Shown here in pieces: positions 7,092 through 15,674 of a DNA stretch of 37,692 bases. This stretch comes from an uncultured Anaeromyxobacter sp. (lineage in GTDB: Bacteria; Myxococcota; Myxococcia; Myxococcales; Anaeromyxobacteraceae). The notes beneath the pieces are model-generated. The model was not told where the DNA came from and searched no databases. It saw only the letters and a program-made list of their open reading frames with translations. Positions within the stretch are counted from its first letter, which is position 1. The number at the start of each line of letters is the position of its first letter. The position numbers and the translations under genes are program-made. The DNA is taken from contig CAIQRS010000033.1 of assembly GCA_903874275.1 (NCBI GenBank), positions 1-37,692 of the forward strand, written 5' to 3'.

Positions 7092-7838
7092 ATGGGTGAC
7101 AACTACTACGAAAAATACCCCGGTGACTATCTGCGGGACACGCGGCACCTGACTGTCACGCAGCACGGGGCTTACAACCTGTTGATGGACGTCTACTACG
7201 CCAAGGGAAAGCCCCTCCAGGCTGACGTCGCGCTCTTGGCCCGTTCGGTTGGGTGCCAAACCAAGCTCGAGCGTGATGCCGTTGCTGTGGTTGTCGCCGA
7301 ATTCTTCCCGATTTCCGATGATGGTTTAAGGCACAACACACGATGCGACAAGGAGATCGCAAAGCGCCTTGAGTTCGTCGCCGAGCAGACCAGGAAGTCG
7401 GCCCTTGGGGTTGCCGCTCGGTTATCCCGACATCAACCCGCCGGTAAACCCACGGGTAACCCGCAGGACAACCCGAGGTTAACCCCTCCATCTCCATCTC
7501 CATCTCCATCTCCAACAACAACCCCCACCCCCAAGTCTGTAGAGGGGGGAGGGTTCCCTAATTTCTGGAAAATCTACCCCCGAAAAACCGGCCGTGACGC
7601 TGCCTGTCGAGCGTGGGTTTCGATGGTCCAGAACGGAGACGTTGTGAGGATCTTCGAGGCCCTTGCGTGGCAACTCGAAAGCGAACAATGGACCAAGGAT
7701 GAGGGGAAGTTCGTGCCGAACGCGGAGAAGTACCTCTTCGACCGGCTATGGACCGACGAGCCCCCAGCAGGCACAGGCCCGAAGGTTTCACGCGAGGATA
7801 AGGCGAAGTTCTTCACGGCGCGAAAGGTGGTGGAATGA
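7092..7838 (+). CDS. DUF1376 (YdaU-type) phage replication-region protein
   Basis: The ORF follows AGGGGAG. The N-terminal domain (about residues 1-95) has the DUF1376 hallmark YYEKYPGDYLRDTRHLTVTQ, then HGAYNLLMDVYYAKGKPL. This family replaces or accompanies replication initiator genes in many phages and prophages. Residues about 115-150 are a Pro/Ser/Thr linker encoded by a hexanucleotide repeat. The C-terminal domain (FWKIYPRKTGRDAACRAW, about 157-174) resembles the C-terminal segment of phage O-type replication proteins. A role in recruiting the replication machinery is inferred. It is coupled to the next gene by ATGATG. Confidence 0.8.
   Translation: MGDNYYEKYPGDYLRDTRHLTVTQHGAYNLLMDVYYAKGKPLQADVALLARSVGCQTKLERDAVAVVVAEFFPISDDGLRHNTRCDKEIAKRLEFVAEQTRKSALGVAARLSRHQPAGKPTGNPQDNPRLTPPSPSPSPSPTTTPTPKSVEGGGFPNFWKIYPRKTGRDAACRAWVSMVQNGDVVRIFEALAWQLESEQWTKDEGKFVPNAEKYLFDRLWTDEPPAGTGPKVSREDKAKFFTARKVVE
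7487..7514 (+). repeat. TCCATC hexanucleotide repeat
   Basis: TCCATC occurs 4.7 times in tandem and encodes alternating Pro-Ser in the linker of the DUF1376 protein. Changes by whole units keep the frame, so slippage would alter linker length and not switch the gene off. Confidence 0.85.
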
Positions 7839-8347
7839 TGAACCGTACCGCGTTCGACTCCGGCCTGTCTCATCTCTGCGATTCGCTCTCGGCAAACTTC
7901 CCGAAGCAACAAGTTGCCGACGCCTGGTACGGGCATCTCTCCGAGATCAACGGCGAGAAGTGGCTGAAGATCGTCCAATCGCTGGTGAACGATCTGGACG
8001 CCTTCCCGCGCAACCTGCCGCGCGCCGTGTTGGCCTACGTCGACCGCAGCTCCGGGCAGTCGCAGAAAACATTCATCAACCCCGACACGGGTGCCGAGTG
8101 GACGCCGGAGGAGTCGTTCACGAACCTGCACCGGCTGAAGCGGATGATGGAGATTTGCGGGACGAAAGATCACCCGCGGCGCAACGCGATTCTCGGATGC
8201 GCAGAGGCCAGTTTACGCGAAGGCGACGGGACTGTGGCGCAAAGGAAGTGGGGCGGCATGATCGTTGACGAGCTTGACGCTGATCTGGCGGAGAAGCCGT
8301 TGTTTCCCGAGAGCGCAACGAAGCTCCTCGAGGAGGTCAACGCATGA
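7835..8347 (+). CDS. Hypothetical protein of the replication module
   Basis: This 170-residue, mostly helical protein overlaps the DUF1376 stop (ATGATG, so the start is 7835 or 7838). The N-terminal half has SLSANFPKQQVADAWYGHLS and later AFPRNLPRAVLAYVD, a pattern seen in phage proteins that sit where a helicase loader (P/DnaC-like) or DnaT-like protein is expected. There is no Walker motif, so it is not itself an ATPase. Position next to DUF1376 is the main support for a replication accessory role. Confidence 0.5.
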   Translation: MMNRTAFDSGLSHLCDSLSANFPKQQVADAWYGHLSEINGEKWLKIVQSLVNDLDAFPRNLPRAVLAYVDRSSGQSQKTFINPDTGAEWTPEESFTNLHRLKRMMEICGTKDHPRRNAILGCAEASLREGDGTVAQRKWGGMIVDELDADLAEKPLFPESATKLLEEVNA

Positions 8348-8793
8348 CAGCCGTCTTTCGACTCACCGGCGCCTCACGCGCATCAATCTCCGCAGCGCAC
8401 ACCAGTCTGGTCAACGCCTGCCTCTGGTGGTGCAAGGCCCACGGGATCAAGGCCGACAAGATGAACTCCGGGGCGATCGAGGGCAAGCACGGGCGCTTCG
8501 TGCGCTTCGGCTTCCCTGGATGCCCGGACATTCTCGGGACGCTGCCTGGAGGAAAGCACCTGGCCATCGAGTGCAAGACCGGCACCGGAAGGCTAACGCC
8601 CGAGCAGGACGAGTACCGGCGCGATGTCGAGGCCCTGGGGGCGGTGTTCGTGCTGGCGCGCGATCTGGAGGCGCTGGAGGTGGCTCTGCGGCCGTTCGTG
8701 AACGTGGTGATCACGGGAGCGCCGCGGCCGGCGAAGATGCCGACGGCGAGGCGCAAGCGGGCATTGACCTGCTGCGGGAGATCCACGCGGTGA
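8344..8793 (+). CDS. VRR-NUC domain nuclease
   Basis: The 149-residue product contains the VRR-NUC signature: GKHGRFVRFGFPGCPDILG (PD at about 61-62), then LAIECKTGTGRLTPEQ with Glu76, Lys78 and Gln88, and YRRDVEALGAVFVLARDLE. These are the PD-(E)xK and Q elements of small virus-type replication-repair nucleases, which cut branched DNA or flaps and often serve as phage Holliday-junction resolvases. The last 30 residues are basic. It is coupled to neighbours by ATGA and GTGA overlaps within the replication module. Confidence 0.85.
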   Translation: MTAVFRLTGASRASISAAHTSLVNACLWWCKAHGIKADKMNSGAIEGKHGRFVRFGFPGCPDILGTLPGGKHLAIECKTGTGRLTPEQDEYRRDVEALGAVFVLARDLEALEVALRPFVNVVITGAPRPAKMPTARRKRALTCCGRSTR

Positions 8794-9020
8794 GCGACGA
8801 CGCGGCTACCGTCGTGCGGCTGCGCGTGAACCAGTTTGCAAAGCTGCGCGGGGTGTGCGTCAAGACGGTTTGGATTTGGATCGACGAGGGCAAGGTCGCG
8901 GCAGAAAAGGACGAGGGGAACCATCGGTGGTGGGTGTTGATAAAAAATACACCGGAAGGGAACGGAAGGGAACGGAAGGAAGCGGAAGGGAACGCCTTGT
9001 GCGACCTTAGCGACCTGTGA
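8790..9020 (+). CDS. MerR/excisionase-type small HTH protein
   Basis: A GTG start at 8790 overlaps the nuclease stop (GTGA). The 76-residue product has RVNQFAKLRGVCVKTVWIWI then DEGKVAAEKDEGNHRWWVL, matching the winged HTH of excisionase/MerR-like small proteins (strand, recognition helix, wing). No integrase is present, so it is more likely a regulator or a packaging or replication accessory than a true excisionase. The C-terminal tail is encoded by a 10-bp tandem repeat (8953-8992). It lies directly upstream of the terminase genes. Confidence 0.65.
   Translation: MSDDAATVVRLRVNQFAKLRGVCVKTVWIWIDEGKVAAEKDEGNHRWWVLIKNTPEGNGRERKEAEGNALCDLSDL
8953..8992 (+). repeat. Four tandem 10-bp repeats CGGAAGGGAA
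   Basis: Units at 8953, 8963, 8973 and 8983; the third differs at its end (CGGAAGGAAG). Apart from one C per unit the strand is all purine, and the period equals about one helical turn. The array sits 39 bases upstream of the terminase small-subunit gene, where packaging recognition sites or operators often lie. Confidence 0.8.
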
Positions 9021-9030
9021 AAATGGAGGC

Positions 9031-9561
9031 ATGGCGCGGACCCCGAAGGGCAATAGCGATGCGGCCAAGGTGGCACGTACTTCGACGCGGCGAGCGCCAG
9101 TGACCCCTCATCCCCCAAAGCTCAAACCCGCCCCGCCCGTCACCGACTGCGCCAAGTGCCAGAAGCTCGCCGCCGAGAAGCGCGAGGTCACCCGCCTGCG
9201 CCGTGAACTCGAGCGCATGATCGGCCTGGACCGCGCCCGGGTCGAGATGGCCCTCGCCGGCGGCCCGGTGTGTCTCTCGGATACCGAAGTCAACGACGTG
9301 ATGCAGCGCGTCTACGCCCCGGCGTTCGAGCAGGTCGTGCGTGTGCCACTGGAGATCGCGCTCTCGTGCTCCGAGGATGCCGGCGACCGGCTCAAAGCCT
9401 CACAGATGATCACCGAGCGGATCGCGGGCAAGGTGACGGACAAGCTCGAGCACACCCTGCGCGCCCAGGTCAATCTATCGCGGGCGTCGGACGAGGAGAT
9501 CGCGGTGCTCGAGCGCGCGCAGCAGATCATCGCTCGCCTGTCAGGGAAGGCGGCGGCCTGA
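9031..9561 (+). CDS. Probable terminase small subunit
   Basis: This 176-residue protein lies immediately upstream of the large terminase gene and overlaps it by one base (TGATG). The N-terminus is basic and disordered, with CAKCQKLAAEKREVTRLRRE (coiled coil, about 45-64). The C-terminal half is helical, including VPLEIALSCSEDAGDRLKAS and TDKLEHTLRAQVNLSRASDE, as in small terminases that bind the packaging site as oligomeric rings. No clear HTH is seen, so the call rests on position, size and helical pattern. Confidence 0.6.
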   Translation: MARTPKGNSDAAKVARTSTRRAPVTPHPPKLKPAPPVTDCAKCQKLAAEKREVTRLRRELERMIGLDRARVEMALAGGPVCLSDTEVNDVMQRVYAPAFEQVVRVPLEIALSCSEDAGDRLKASQMITERIAGKVTDKLEHTLRAQVNLSRASDEEIAVLERAQQIIARLSGKAAA

Positions 9562-11090
9562 TGTGGGCGCGGGCCTTCGCCGCGACCTTCGTCCTGGTGC
9601 TCGCGATGGTCACTGACGTCTCCGCGATCATGCAGCTTGACGTCCGGGCCGAACGCGAGCGCCGCGACCGCGCAGCCAACCCTCCGTCCCTCCTCGACTT
9701 CACCGCCGCCATGTTTCAGGCCCAACACGGCACCGCCTTCCGCCCATTCGAACATCAGCGCACGATCTGCGACGCCCTGGAGCGCGTAGTCAACGGCGAG
9801 TGCAAGCGCCTGATCATCAACGTCACCCCCTCGAGCGGCAAGACCGAGCTTGCCCGCTCCTTCATCGCCTGGTGCATGGGCCGCTGGCCGGATAGTGAGT
9901 TCATCTACGCGAGCTACTCCGACGCGCTTGCCACGGCCAACGCCTCCGAGGCGCGCTCGAGCATGCAGCACGAGCGGTTCGCCGAGTTCTTCGGCGCCCC
10001 GACCTTTCGCCGCGACGTCAACGCCAAGGGCGAGTTCAAGACCACGCAGGGCGGGTGCGTCTACGCGGCCGGCGTCGGCGGAACACTCACCGGCTACCAC
10101 GCCGGCAAGATGCGCGAGGGATTCGGCGGCGCGATCTTCATCGACGATTGGATCAAGATGGGCGAGGCGCAGTCCGAAGCCGTGCGCCAGGGCGTGGTCG
10201 ACTGGTTTAAGGGCACGCTCGAGAGCCGCGTCAACTCCCCGGATACCCCCGTCGTCGTGATCGGGCAGCGCTCGCACGTCGCCGATCTTGCCGGATGGCT
10301 GCTGGCCGGCGGCAACGAGGAAGAGTGGGACCACGTGTGCATCCCCGCTCTTGGTGCCGATGGCGCGTCGTTCTGCCCCGAGCTTTACCCGGTCGAGCGA
10401 CTGCTGCGGATCAAGGGCGGCAAGGAGGTCGCGGGCGTCAAGAGCACGGGCGAGTTCGTCTTCGCGGCTCAGTACCAGCAGTCCCCGAAGATCCTCGGCG
10501 GCAACATCATTAAGGGCGAGTGGTTCGGGCGCTACATCATGCCTCCGAAGCTCAAGTGGCGCGCGATCTTCGCCGACACGGCGGGCAAGACCAAGACAGC
10601 GAACGACTACACCGTATTTAGCGCGTGGGGCCTGGGTGAGGACGGAAAGCTGTACCTGCTGGACCTGATGCGCGGCAAGTGGGAAGCGATGGAGCTGGAG
10701 AATCGCGCCGTCGCGTTCTGGGCCAAGCACGCCGACCAGGACGTCGCCGAGTTGGGTGCGCTGCGCTACCTAAAGGTCGAGGACGCCTCCAGCGGCACCG
10801 GCCTGATCCAGACCCTGCGCACCAAGGGCAAGGCGCCGATCATCGGGGTTCATCACTCGCGCGACAAGTTCTCGCGGCTCTTCGACGTGCTCGGACAGAT
10901 GCAGTCCGGGCGCGTGGTCATCCCGGCCGACGCGGCGTTCGTGCATGACTTCGTTGCCGAGTGCGAGGCGATGACCGACGACGACACGCACGCGAACGAT
11001 GACCAGGTGGACACGCTGATTGATGCGATCAACGACATGCTCGTGACCGTCGGCCCCTGCGCTCCCGCCGCTCGAAGAAAGGCCAGCTGA
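9561..11090 (+). CDS. Terminase large subunit (DNA-packaging ATPase and nuclease)
   Basis: This 509-residue packaging motor protein cuts phage DNA and pumps it into the prohead. Walker A-like NVTPSSGKTE is at about 88-97 and Walker B AIFIDDW at about 191-197. FAAQYQQSPKILGG precedes the RNase H-like nuclease domain, whose first acidic motif is IFADTAGKTKTANDYTVFSA (about 345-365). HANDDQVDTLIDAIND near the end supplies the last acidic residues. The first 22 residues (MWARAFAATFVLVLAMVTDV) look like a signal peptide, which is odd for a cytoplasmic motor. An internal ATG at 9630 would remove them but has no ribosome-binding site. Confidence 0.92.
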   Translation: MWARAFAATFVLVLAMVTDVSAIMQLDVRAERERRDRAANPPSLLDFTAAMFQAQHGTAFRPFEHQRTICDALERVVNGECKRLIINVTPSSGKTELARSFIAWCMGRWPDSEFIYASYSDALATANASEARSSMQHERFAEFFGAPTFRRDVNAKGEFKTTQGGCVYAAGVGGTLTGYHAGKMREGFGGAIFIDDWIKMGEAQSEAVRQGVVDWFKGTLESRVNSPDTPVVVIGQRSHVADLAGWLLAGGNEEEWDHVCIPALGADGASFCPELYPVERLLRIKGGKEVAGVKSTGEFVFAAQYQQSPKILGGNIIKGEWFGRYIMPPKLKWRAIFADTAGKTKTANDYTVFSAWGLGEDGKLYLLDLMRGKWEAMELENRAVAFWAKHADQDVAELGALRYLKVEDASSGTGLIQTLRTKGKAPIIGVHHSRDKFSRLFDVLGQMQSGRVVIPADAAFVHDFVAECEAMTDDDTHANDDQVDTLIDAINDMLVTVGPCAPAARRKAS

Positions 11091-13447
11091 TGACCGTCTC
11101 CCTGTCCATCCTCGGCCGCGAGATCCTACGCTTCGGCAAGACCCCCGCCCCCGCCGGATCGTTCGCGGTCTCCGCCGGATCGCCGATGTCCGGGCTGCTC
11201 TCTGGCCTGCGCTCCTCGGGTTCGTGGGGCTACGCACAGGAGGCCAACAAGGCTGCGCGCCTTGCCGCCTACACTGGCTACGTGCACACCTGTGTGAGCA
11301 CCCGGGCAATGCGCGATGCGAAGGCGAAGTTCATGCTCTACGATTCGCGCGACCCGTCTACGCCGGTCCCTGTCGAGAAGCTGCCCGTCCCGTATGCGTT
11401 CTTCCGTGATCCGAACCCGGTCATGAGCGAGTATCAGCTTTCAATGCTCGTGCGCATCTGGCTCATGCTCGCGGGTACCGCGCCGCTGCTCAAGATCCGC
11501 AACGCCGCGGGCGTCCCTGTCGGCTGCTGGCCGCTGCTGCCATCGCGGGTGCGTGCCCTCTACGACGCCGAAACATGGGTGCGCTACGAGTACCAGGACG
11601 ACGCCGGTCAGACGATCAAGATCCCCGGCAAGGACATGATCTATATCCGCAAGCCGCACCCGACGAAGATGTTCGACGGGCTCGGCGATCTCGAGGGCGC
11701 CGGCCTGTTCCACGACACCGATATGCTGCTCTGGCAGTTCCAGCGGGAGCTTTTCGACAAGGGCCCGTTCTCTTCGTGGGTGCTCCAGTACCCGGAGGCG
11801 GTGCGCCTAACAAGTGACCAGGTGTCCGCGATCTCCGACGGGTTCGAGGACATCGTCGGGGACCGCACGAGCACGGCGCGCCCGGTCGTGCTGGACTCGG
11901 GTGTCGAGGCCAAGAGCTTCCCCGTGACGAACAAGGGCCTGGAGGTGCCGACGATCAACGAGGAAATCAAGGAGCGCATCCGCTGCGCCTTCGGGACATC
12001 GAAAAGTATCCTCGGGGAAGTCGAGATGGCATCGCGCGCCAACAACGAGGGCGCCGAAATCAGCTACAGCAAGCGCACCGATGCCGACAACCAGCTCATC
12101 GCCGACGCCTACGCGCTGAGCCTGCTTCCCGAGTACGGCAACGGGGACCGGCTCGTCGGCGCGTTCGAGCAGCTCGCCCCCGAGGATAAGGAGTTCCGGC
12201 TGCGCACTCACCAGGCGATGGCCGCCGGTGGGGCGATCACGGTCAACGAGTGGCGCGGAGCCGAGGGATTCCAACCGGTCGAGGGCGGGGACGAGCTGAT
12301 GGGGCAGATGGAGCCCGTTCCCGATGCGCCGGATGGGACAGAAATCGACGGTCAGGGCGATGCCGCCTCCGAGGTACCCGTAACCGCCGATGTCCAGGCG
12401 CAGGCGCTCAATGGCGCTCAGGTGGACTCTCTCGCCGGGATCCTCGACAAAGTCGCCTCCGGAGCCATGAGCAAGCCCACGGCCGCCGCCTTCATCAGCA
12501 TCGCCTTCCCGAGCGTCACCCCCGAGCAGATCGCCGCGCTGCTGGCCGGGATCGAGGTTAAGGCGCCCGAGGAGGAGGAAGACCCCGAGGATGAGCCGCC
12601 GGAGGACACCCCCGAAGGCGATGCCGAGGGCGACCAGGCGCTCAGGCTCGAGGCCGACCCCGCCGCCGTACGCCTCGCCAAGTCCCGCGCGTTCATCGCG
12701 TTCCAGGGCAAGCACGAGGCCAAGGTTCTCGCCGCGCTGCAGCCGATCCTCAAGGCCGAGCGCGACGCGATCCTCAAGCGCATCGAGGCGCGCGTGCCCA
12801 AGGTCATGAGCCTCATCGCCGGGTGCGCCACGAAGAAGCACGCCCGGGTGATCCTCAAGGACTCCACCGATATCGACGCGATCACCGACATGGACGAGTT
12901 CGCCGAAGAGTACGAGAAGCTCAACCCGTTCCTCGTGCAGCTCTACACCGAGGCAGGCCAGAAAGCCGCGGCGGGCTACGGGGTCGAGTTCGTGGTAAAC
13001 GCCAAAGGGATCACGAAGATCGCGAACCACCTGAAGAAGTCCACGGACTCGATCCTCCAGACCACGGCCGAGCTGATCCGCGCCGCGCTTGAAGAAGGAT
13101 TCCTCGAGGGCGAGGGCGTGGACGCTCTGGCCGGCCGCATCCGCGATCTGTACGAGGGCATCAGCCGCGGGCGGGCCTTGACCATTGCGCGGACGGAGAC
13201 GGTCGCGCCGGCCAACTTCGGGGCGATTGAGGGCTACAAGCAAGCAGGCGTCGAGAAGAAGGAATGGATCGCGACCGAGGACGAACTGACGCGAGATACC
13301 CATGCCGCGCTCAACGGGAAGGTGATCGGAATCGATGAAGAGTTCTCCGTCGGGAACGACAGGATGCTGTACCCGGGCGGCGGGAATGAAGCGGGCGAGA
13401 ACATCAACTGCCGGTGTGCTGTCGCTGGCGTGATGGAGGAAGAATGA
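11090..13447 (+). CDS. Portal protein fused to MuF-like minor head domain
   Basis: At 785 residues this is about twice the usual HK97-type portal length. Residues 1-430 are portal-like: AYTGYVHTCVSTRAMRDAKA, WPLLPSRVRALYD, DMIYIRKPHP, and the C-terminal helical part with GTSKSILGEVEMASRANNEG. A Glu/Pro-rich acidic linker follows (about 490-515). The C-terminal 250 residues end in a MuF/SPP1 gp7-like domain: GRALTIARTETVAPANFGAI and NINCRCAV. The portal forms the dodecameric DNA gate, and MuF-type proteins are minor head or ejected components. Start and stop overlap both neighbours (ATGA). Confidence 0.9.
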   Translation: MTVSLSILGREILRFGKTPAPAGSFAVSAGSPMSGLLSGLRSSGSWGYAQEANKAARLAAYTGYVHTCVSTRAMRDAKAKFMLYDSRDPSTPVPVEKLPVPYAFFRDPNPVMSEYQLSMLVRIWLMLAGTAPLLKIRNAAGVPVGCWPLLPSRVRALYDAETWVRYEYQDDAGQTIKIPGKDMIYIRKPHPTKMFDGLGDLEGAGLFHDTDMLLWQFQRELFDKGPFSSWVLQYPEAVRLTSDQVSAISDGFEDIVGDRTSTARPVVLDSGVEAKSFPVTNKGLEVPTINEEIKERIRCAFGTSKSILGEVEMASRANNEGAEISYSKRTDADNQLIADAYALSLLPEYGNGDRLVGAFEQLAPEDKEFRLRTHQAMAAGGAITVNEWRGAEGFQPVEGGDELMGQMEPVPDAPDGTEIDGQGDAASEVPVTADVQAQALNGAQVDSLAGILDKVASGAMSKPTAAAFISIAFPSVTPEQIAALLAGIEVKAPEEEEDPEDEPPEDTPEGDAEGDQALRLEADPAAVRLAKSRAFIAFQGKHEAKVLAALQPILKAERDAILKRIEARVPKVMSLIAGCATKKHARVILKDSTDIDAITDMDEFAEEYEKLNPFLVQLYTEAGQKAAAGYGVEFVVNAKGITKIANHLKKSTDSILQTTAELIRAALEEGFLEGEGVDALAGRIRDLYEGISRGRALTIARTETVAPANFGAIEGYKQAGVEKKEWIATEDELTRDTHAALNGKVIGIDEEFSVGNDRMLYPGGGNEAGENINCRCAVAGVMEEE

Positions 13448-13599
13448 AGGCCACACCTAAATGCCCGCCCTCTCCCGGCAACGTGCCGATCACGATAACC
13501 AAGGCTGCGCCGGTCATCATTCGCGTCGGCGGCATGAAAATCACCATCGAACAGGAGCAAGACCATGAAGTTCAAGTCGGGTCAAAGATTCAAGTTTGA
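13444..13599 (+). CDS. Small beta-rich protein between portal and protease
   Basis: A 51-codon ORF starts at the portal stop (ATGA) and overlaps the protease gene by 35 bases. The product (MKATPKCPPSPGNVPITITK, then APVIIRVGGMKITIEQEQ) alternates hydrophobic and polar residues, so it is probably beta-structured. Its frame differs from both flanking genes. The last third lies inside the protease frame, so the true end may be functionally constrained by both. Its function is unknown. Confidence 0.45.
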   Translation: MKATPKCPPSPGNVPITITKAAPVIIRVGGMKITIEQEQDHEVQVGSKIQV

Positions 13600-14335
13600 C
13601 ACCCGCTCGCTCGCCGCCGGCGGCACCAAGGAGAAGGTGCTGATCCTCGACGGCCACGACATCGAGAAGTACCGCTGCCGCTTCGACATCGAGGGGATTG
13701 ACTTGGCCGAGTTCGAGCGCACGGGCGGCCAGGGCTTCTTCAGCCACAATACCGACGAGCCGCCCATCTGCGACTGGAAACTCTGGAAGGAACAGGGGGC
13801 GCTCTGGGGCGTGCCGACGTTCCACTCCGACCTGAACCCCAAGGCGGCTGTCATCGAGAAGCTCTGGAGCGCGGACAAGATCAACGCTGTCTCGGTCGGG
13901 ATCGAAGTGCTGGAAACGATCGACAACAAGGACGACGACTACACGACGATCAGTAAGAGCTCGCCCTATGAGGTGAGCATCGTCAATTTCGGCGCACACC
14001 CGCACGCGGGCAAGGGCTTGAGCCTCATGCTCTCCGCTGCCGTGGGCGAGGGGATCGTCACCGACGAGGAAGCCGACATCATCGACACCGAGGGCGCCAC
14101 GCTGCGCAAAGAGCTGGAGACTTTGCGCGCAGACAACGCCCGACTGCAGGCGGAACTGAGCGCGCGGCCGAAACCGCAGGTCGTGCGCCTCGTCCCTTCG
14201 CAGCCCATCAACCCCGGCGGGATCGCAGTGAGCCCCGAGCACCTGAGCGCCTCTGTCGGATCAGCGCTGTCGGCGAGCATTGCGGCGGCGGCGGATCGAA
14301 TCATGCGCCGGATGACCGGGAAACTTCCCGACTAG
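13565..14335 (+). CDS. HK97-type prohead protease with scaffold-like C-terminus
   Basis: Residues 1-160 match the HK97 prohead protease (S78/U35) pattern: GFFSHNTDEPP with the probable catalytic His61, INAVSVGIEV with the probable nucleophile Ser110, and SPYEVSIVNFGAHPHAGKGL. The remaining 95 residues include a coiled coil (LRKELETLRADNARLQAELS) and Ala/Ser-rich helices, which suggests a built-in scaffolding domain. No separate scaffold gene lies between protease and capsid, supporting a combined role. The start is preceded by AGGAGC. It matures the prohead by cleaving scaffold and capsid N-termini. Confidence 0.85.
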   Translation: MKFKSGQRFKFDTRSLAAGGTKEKVLILDGHDIEKYRCRFDIEGIDLAEFERTGGQGFFSHNTDEPPICDWKLWKEQGALWGVPTFHSDLNPKAAVIEKLWSADKINAVSVGIEVLETIDNKDDDYTTISKSSPYEVSIVNFGAHPHAGKGLSLMLSAAVGEGIVTDEEADIIDTEGATLRKELETLRADNARLQAELSARPKPQVVRLVPSQPINPGGIAVSPEHLSASVGSALSASIAAAADRIMRRMTGKLPD

Positions 14336-14349
14336 AAAAGGAAACGAGA

Positions 14350-15660
14350 ATGAAATTCAAAAAGGACAAGGACGGCAAGTTGATTCTCGACGCTGCCGGT
14401 AACCCGATCCAGGAACTGGACGCCACGAGCGACCAGAGCATGACCAAGGAGCAGCTCGACGCGCTCGTGCTGTCGGTCGTGCACAAGGCAATGAGCCCCG
14501 ATCAGATCGCGCTCGCCGTCGAGCCGATCATCAAGAAGTACCTCGACAGCAACGGCGTCAAGCCCGAGAACCTGCGCGTGTTCGCCGGTGCCGACGCTGA
14601 TGAGCAGAAGCGCAAGGCCGGCGGGACGAACACCGTCAATTTCATGGCAAAGCTGGCCATGGATGCGTTCGCGCGCTCCGAGGGTCGCAAGCCCATGCAC
14701 GGGACCGACTTCGAAATGCTGGAGACCCGTCGCCGCGACATGCAGCTGACGGGCGCCACCACCACGAACGTCGGCGACTTCGTTCCGCCCGAGCAGTCCT
14801 CGGACTTCATCAACATGGTTTTCCGCGACTCCAACAAGGTCGTGGCGCGCTGCCGCCGCCGCCCGATGGCAACCGACAGCATGACCATCGCGGTTCTCGG
14901 CACTGGCGTCACGGCCTATTGGGTTGTGCCTGTGCTTGATACCGGTAGCATGGCCTCTCAGGCCGCCGGGCTGATTCCCGAAAGCACGCCGGTCTCGACG
15001 CACGTCCACCTGACGCGGCATCCCGTGCACGCCCGCGTGCTCATTCCGCGCAACATCCTCCGCACGTCGCTCCCGAGCATGGAGGACATCATGCGGGTGG
15101 ATATGCCCGCCGCGCTGGCTGCGGCGATCCAGAAGGCGATTTTCCTCGGCACGGCCACGGCTGCCACCGATCCGGTCGCCGGCCTGGACTCGCTCATCAC
15201 CACCAACGCGAAGGTCTGGAACGCGGGCAACAACCTGCGCGGTATCCTGGACTTCCTCTACGCTACCGGGATCTCCTACGGTGAGAACGGCCAGGCGAAC
15301 CTTGTCGTGGCTGGCCCGCATGCGGTCGTGTCGCTCGCGTGCCTCACCGACAAGAACGACCGCCCGCTCAATCTCCTCACCGCCCCGAACGGCGTGGTCG
15401 GGTCCAAGTCTCTCGTCGGCGTCGAGATGATCGAGGCGTTCTGCGTCCCGGCGACCTACGGCGGCGGCACCGACTCGCGGATCTACGCGGGCAACTTCGG
15501 ACTGCACGCGAACATCGGCTTCGAGGATGGCATGAGCATTCGCGTCAACCCCTACCGCTACAGCGCCGAGGATCTGATCGAGCTGATCGTCGATGGCGTG
15601 TTCGGGTTCGTGCCGAGTTCCGAAGCACTGTTCGCCTACATGAACGTCCCGACGGCGTAA
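14350..15660 (+). CDS. Major capsid protein, HK97 fold
   Basis: The 436-residue product sits after the protease, with AAAAGGAAACGAG upstream of the start. The N-terminal ~105 residues are charged and helical, like the delta domain removed in HK97-type maturation. The capsid body starts around NVGDFVPPEQSSDFINMVF and includes SMTIAVLGTGVTAYWVVPV, ARVLIPRNILRTSLPSMEDI, a FLGTATAATDPVAGLDSLI loop, and the terminal IRVNPYRYSAEDLIELIVDG, all typical of HK97-family capsids. The protease cleavage site cannot be placed from sequence alone. Confidence 0.9.
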   Translation: MKFKKDKDGKLILDAAGNPIQELDATSDQSMTKEQLDALVLSVVHKAMSPDQIALAVEPIIKKYLDSNGVKPENLRVFAGADADEQKRKAGGTNTVNFMAKLAMDAFARSEGRKPMHGTDFEMLETRRRDMQLTGATTTNVGDFVPPEQSSDFINMVFRDSNKVVARCRRRPMATDSMTIAVLGTGVTAYWVVPVLDTGSMASQAAGLIPESTPVSTHVHLTRHPVHARVLIPRNILRTSLPSMEDIMRVDMPAALAAAIQKAIFLGTATAATDPVAGLDSLITTNAKVWNAGNNLRGILDFLYATGISYGENGQANLVVAGPHAVVSLACLTDKNDRPLNLLTAPNGVVGSKSLVGVEMIEAFCVPATYGGGTDSRIYAGNFGLHANIGFEDGMSIRVNPYRYSAEDLIELIVDGVFGFVPSSEALFAYMNVPTA

Positions 15661-15674
15661 GGGAGGAGACGACG

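Noticed and set aside
8790-9020. Excisionase-like protein as evidence for a temperate, integrating phage
   Set aside because: No tyrosine or serine integrase and no att-like site pair was found, so the winged HTH is more likely a regulator.
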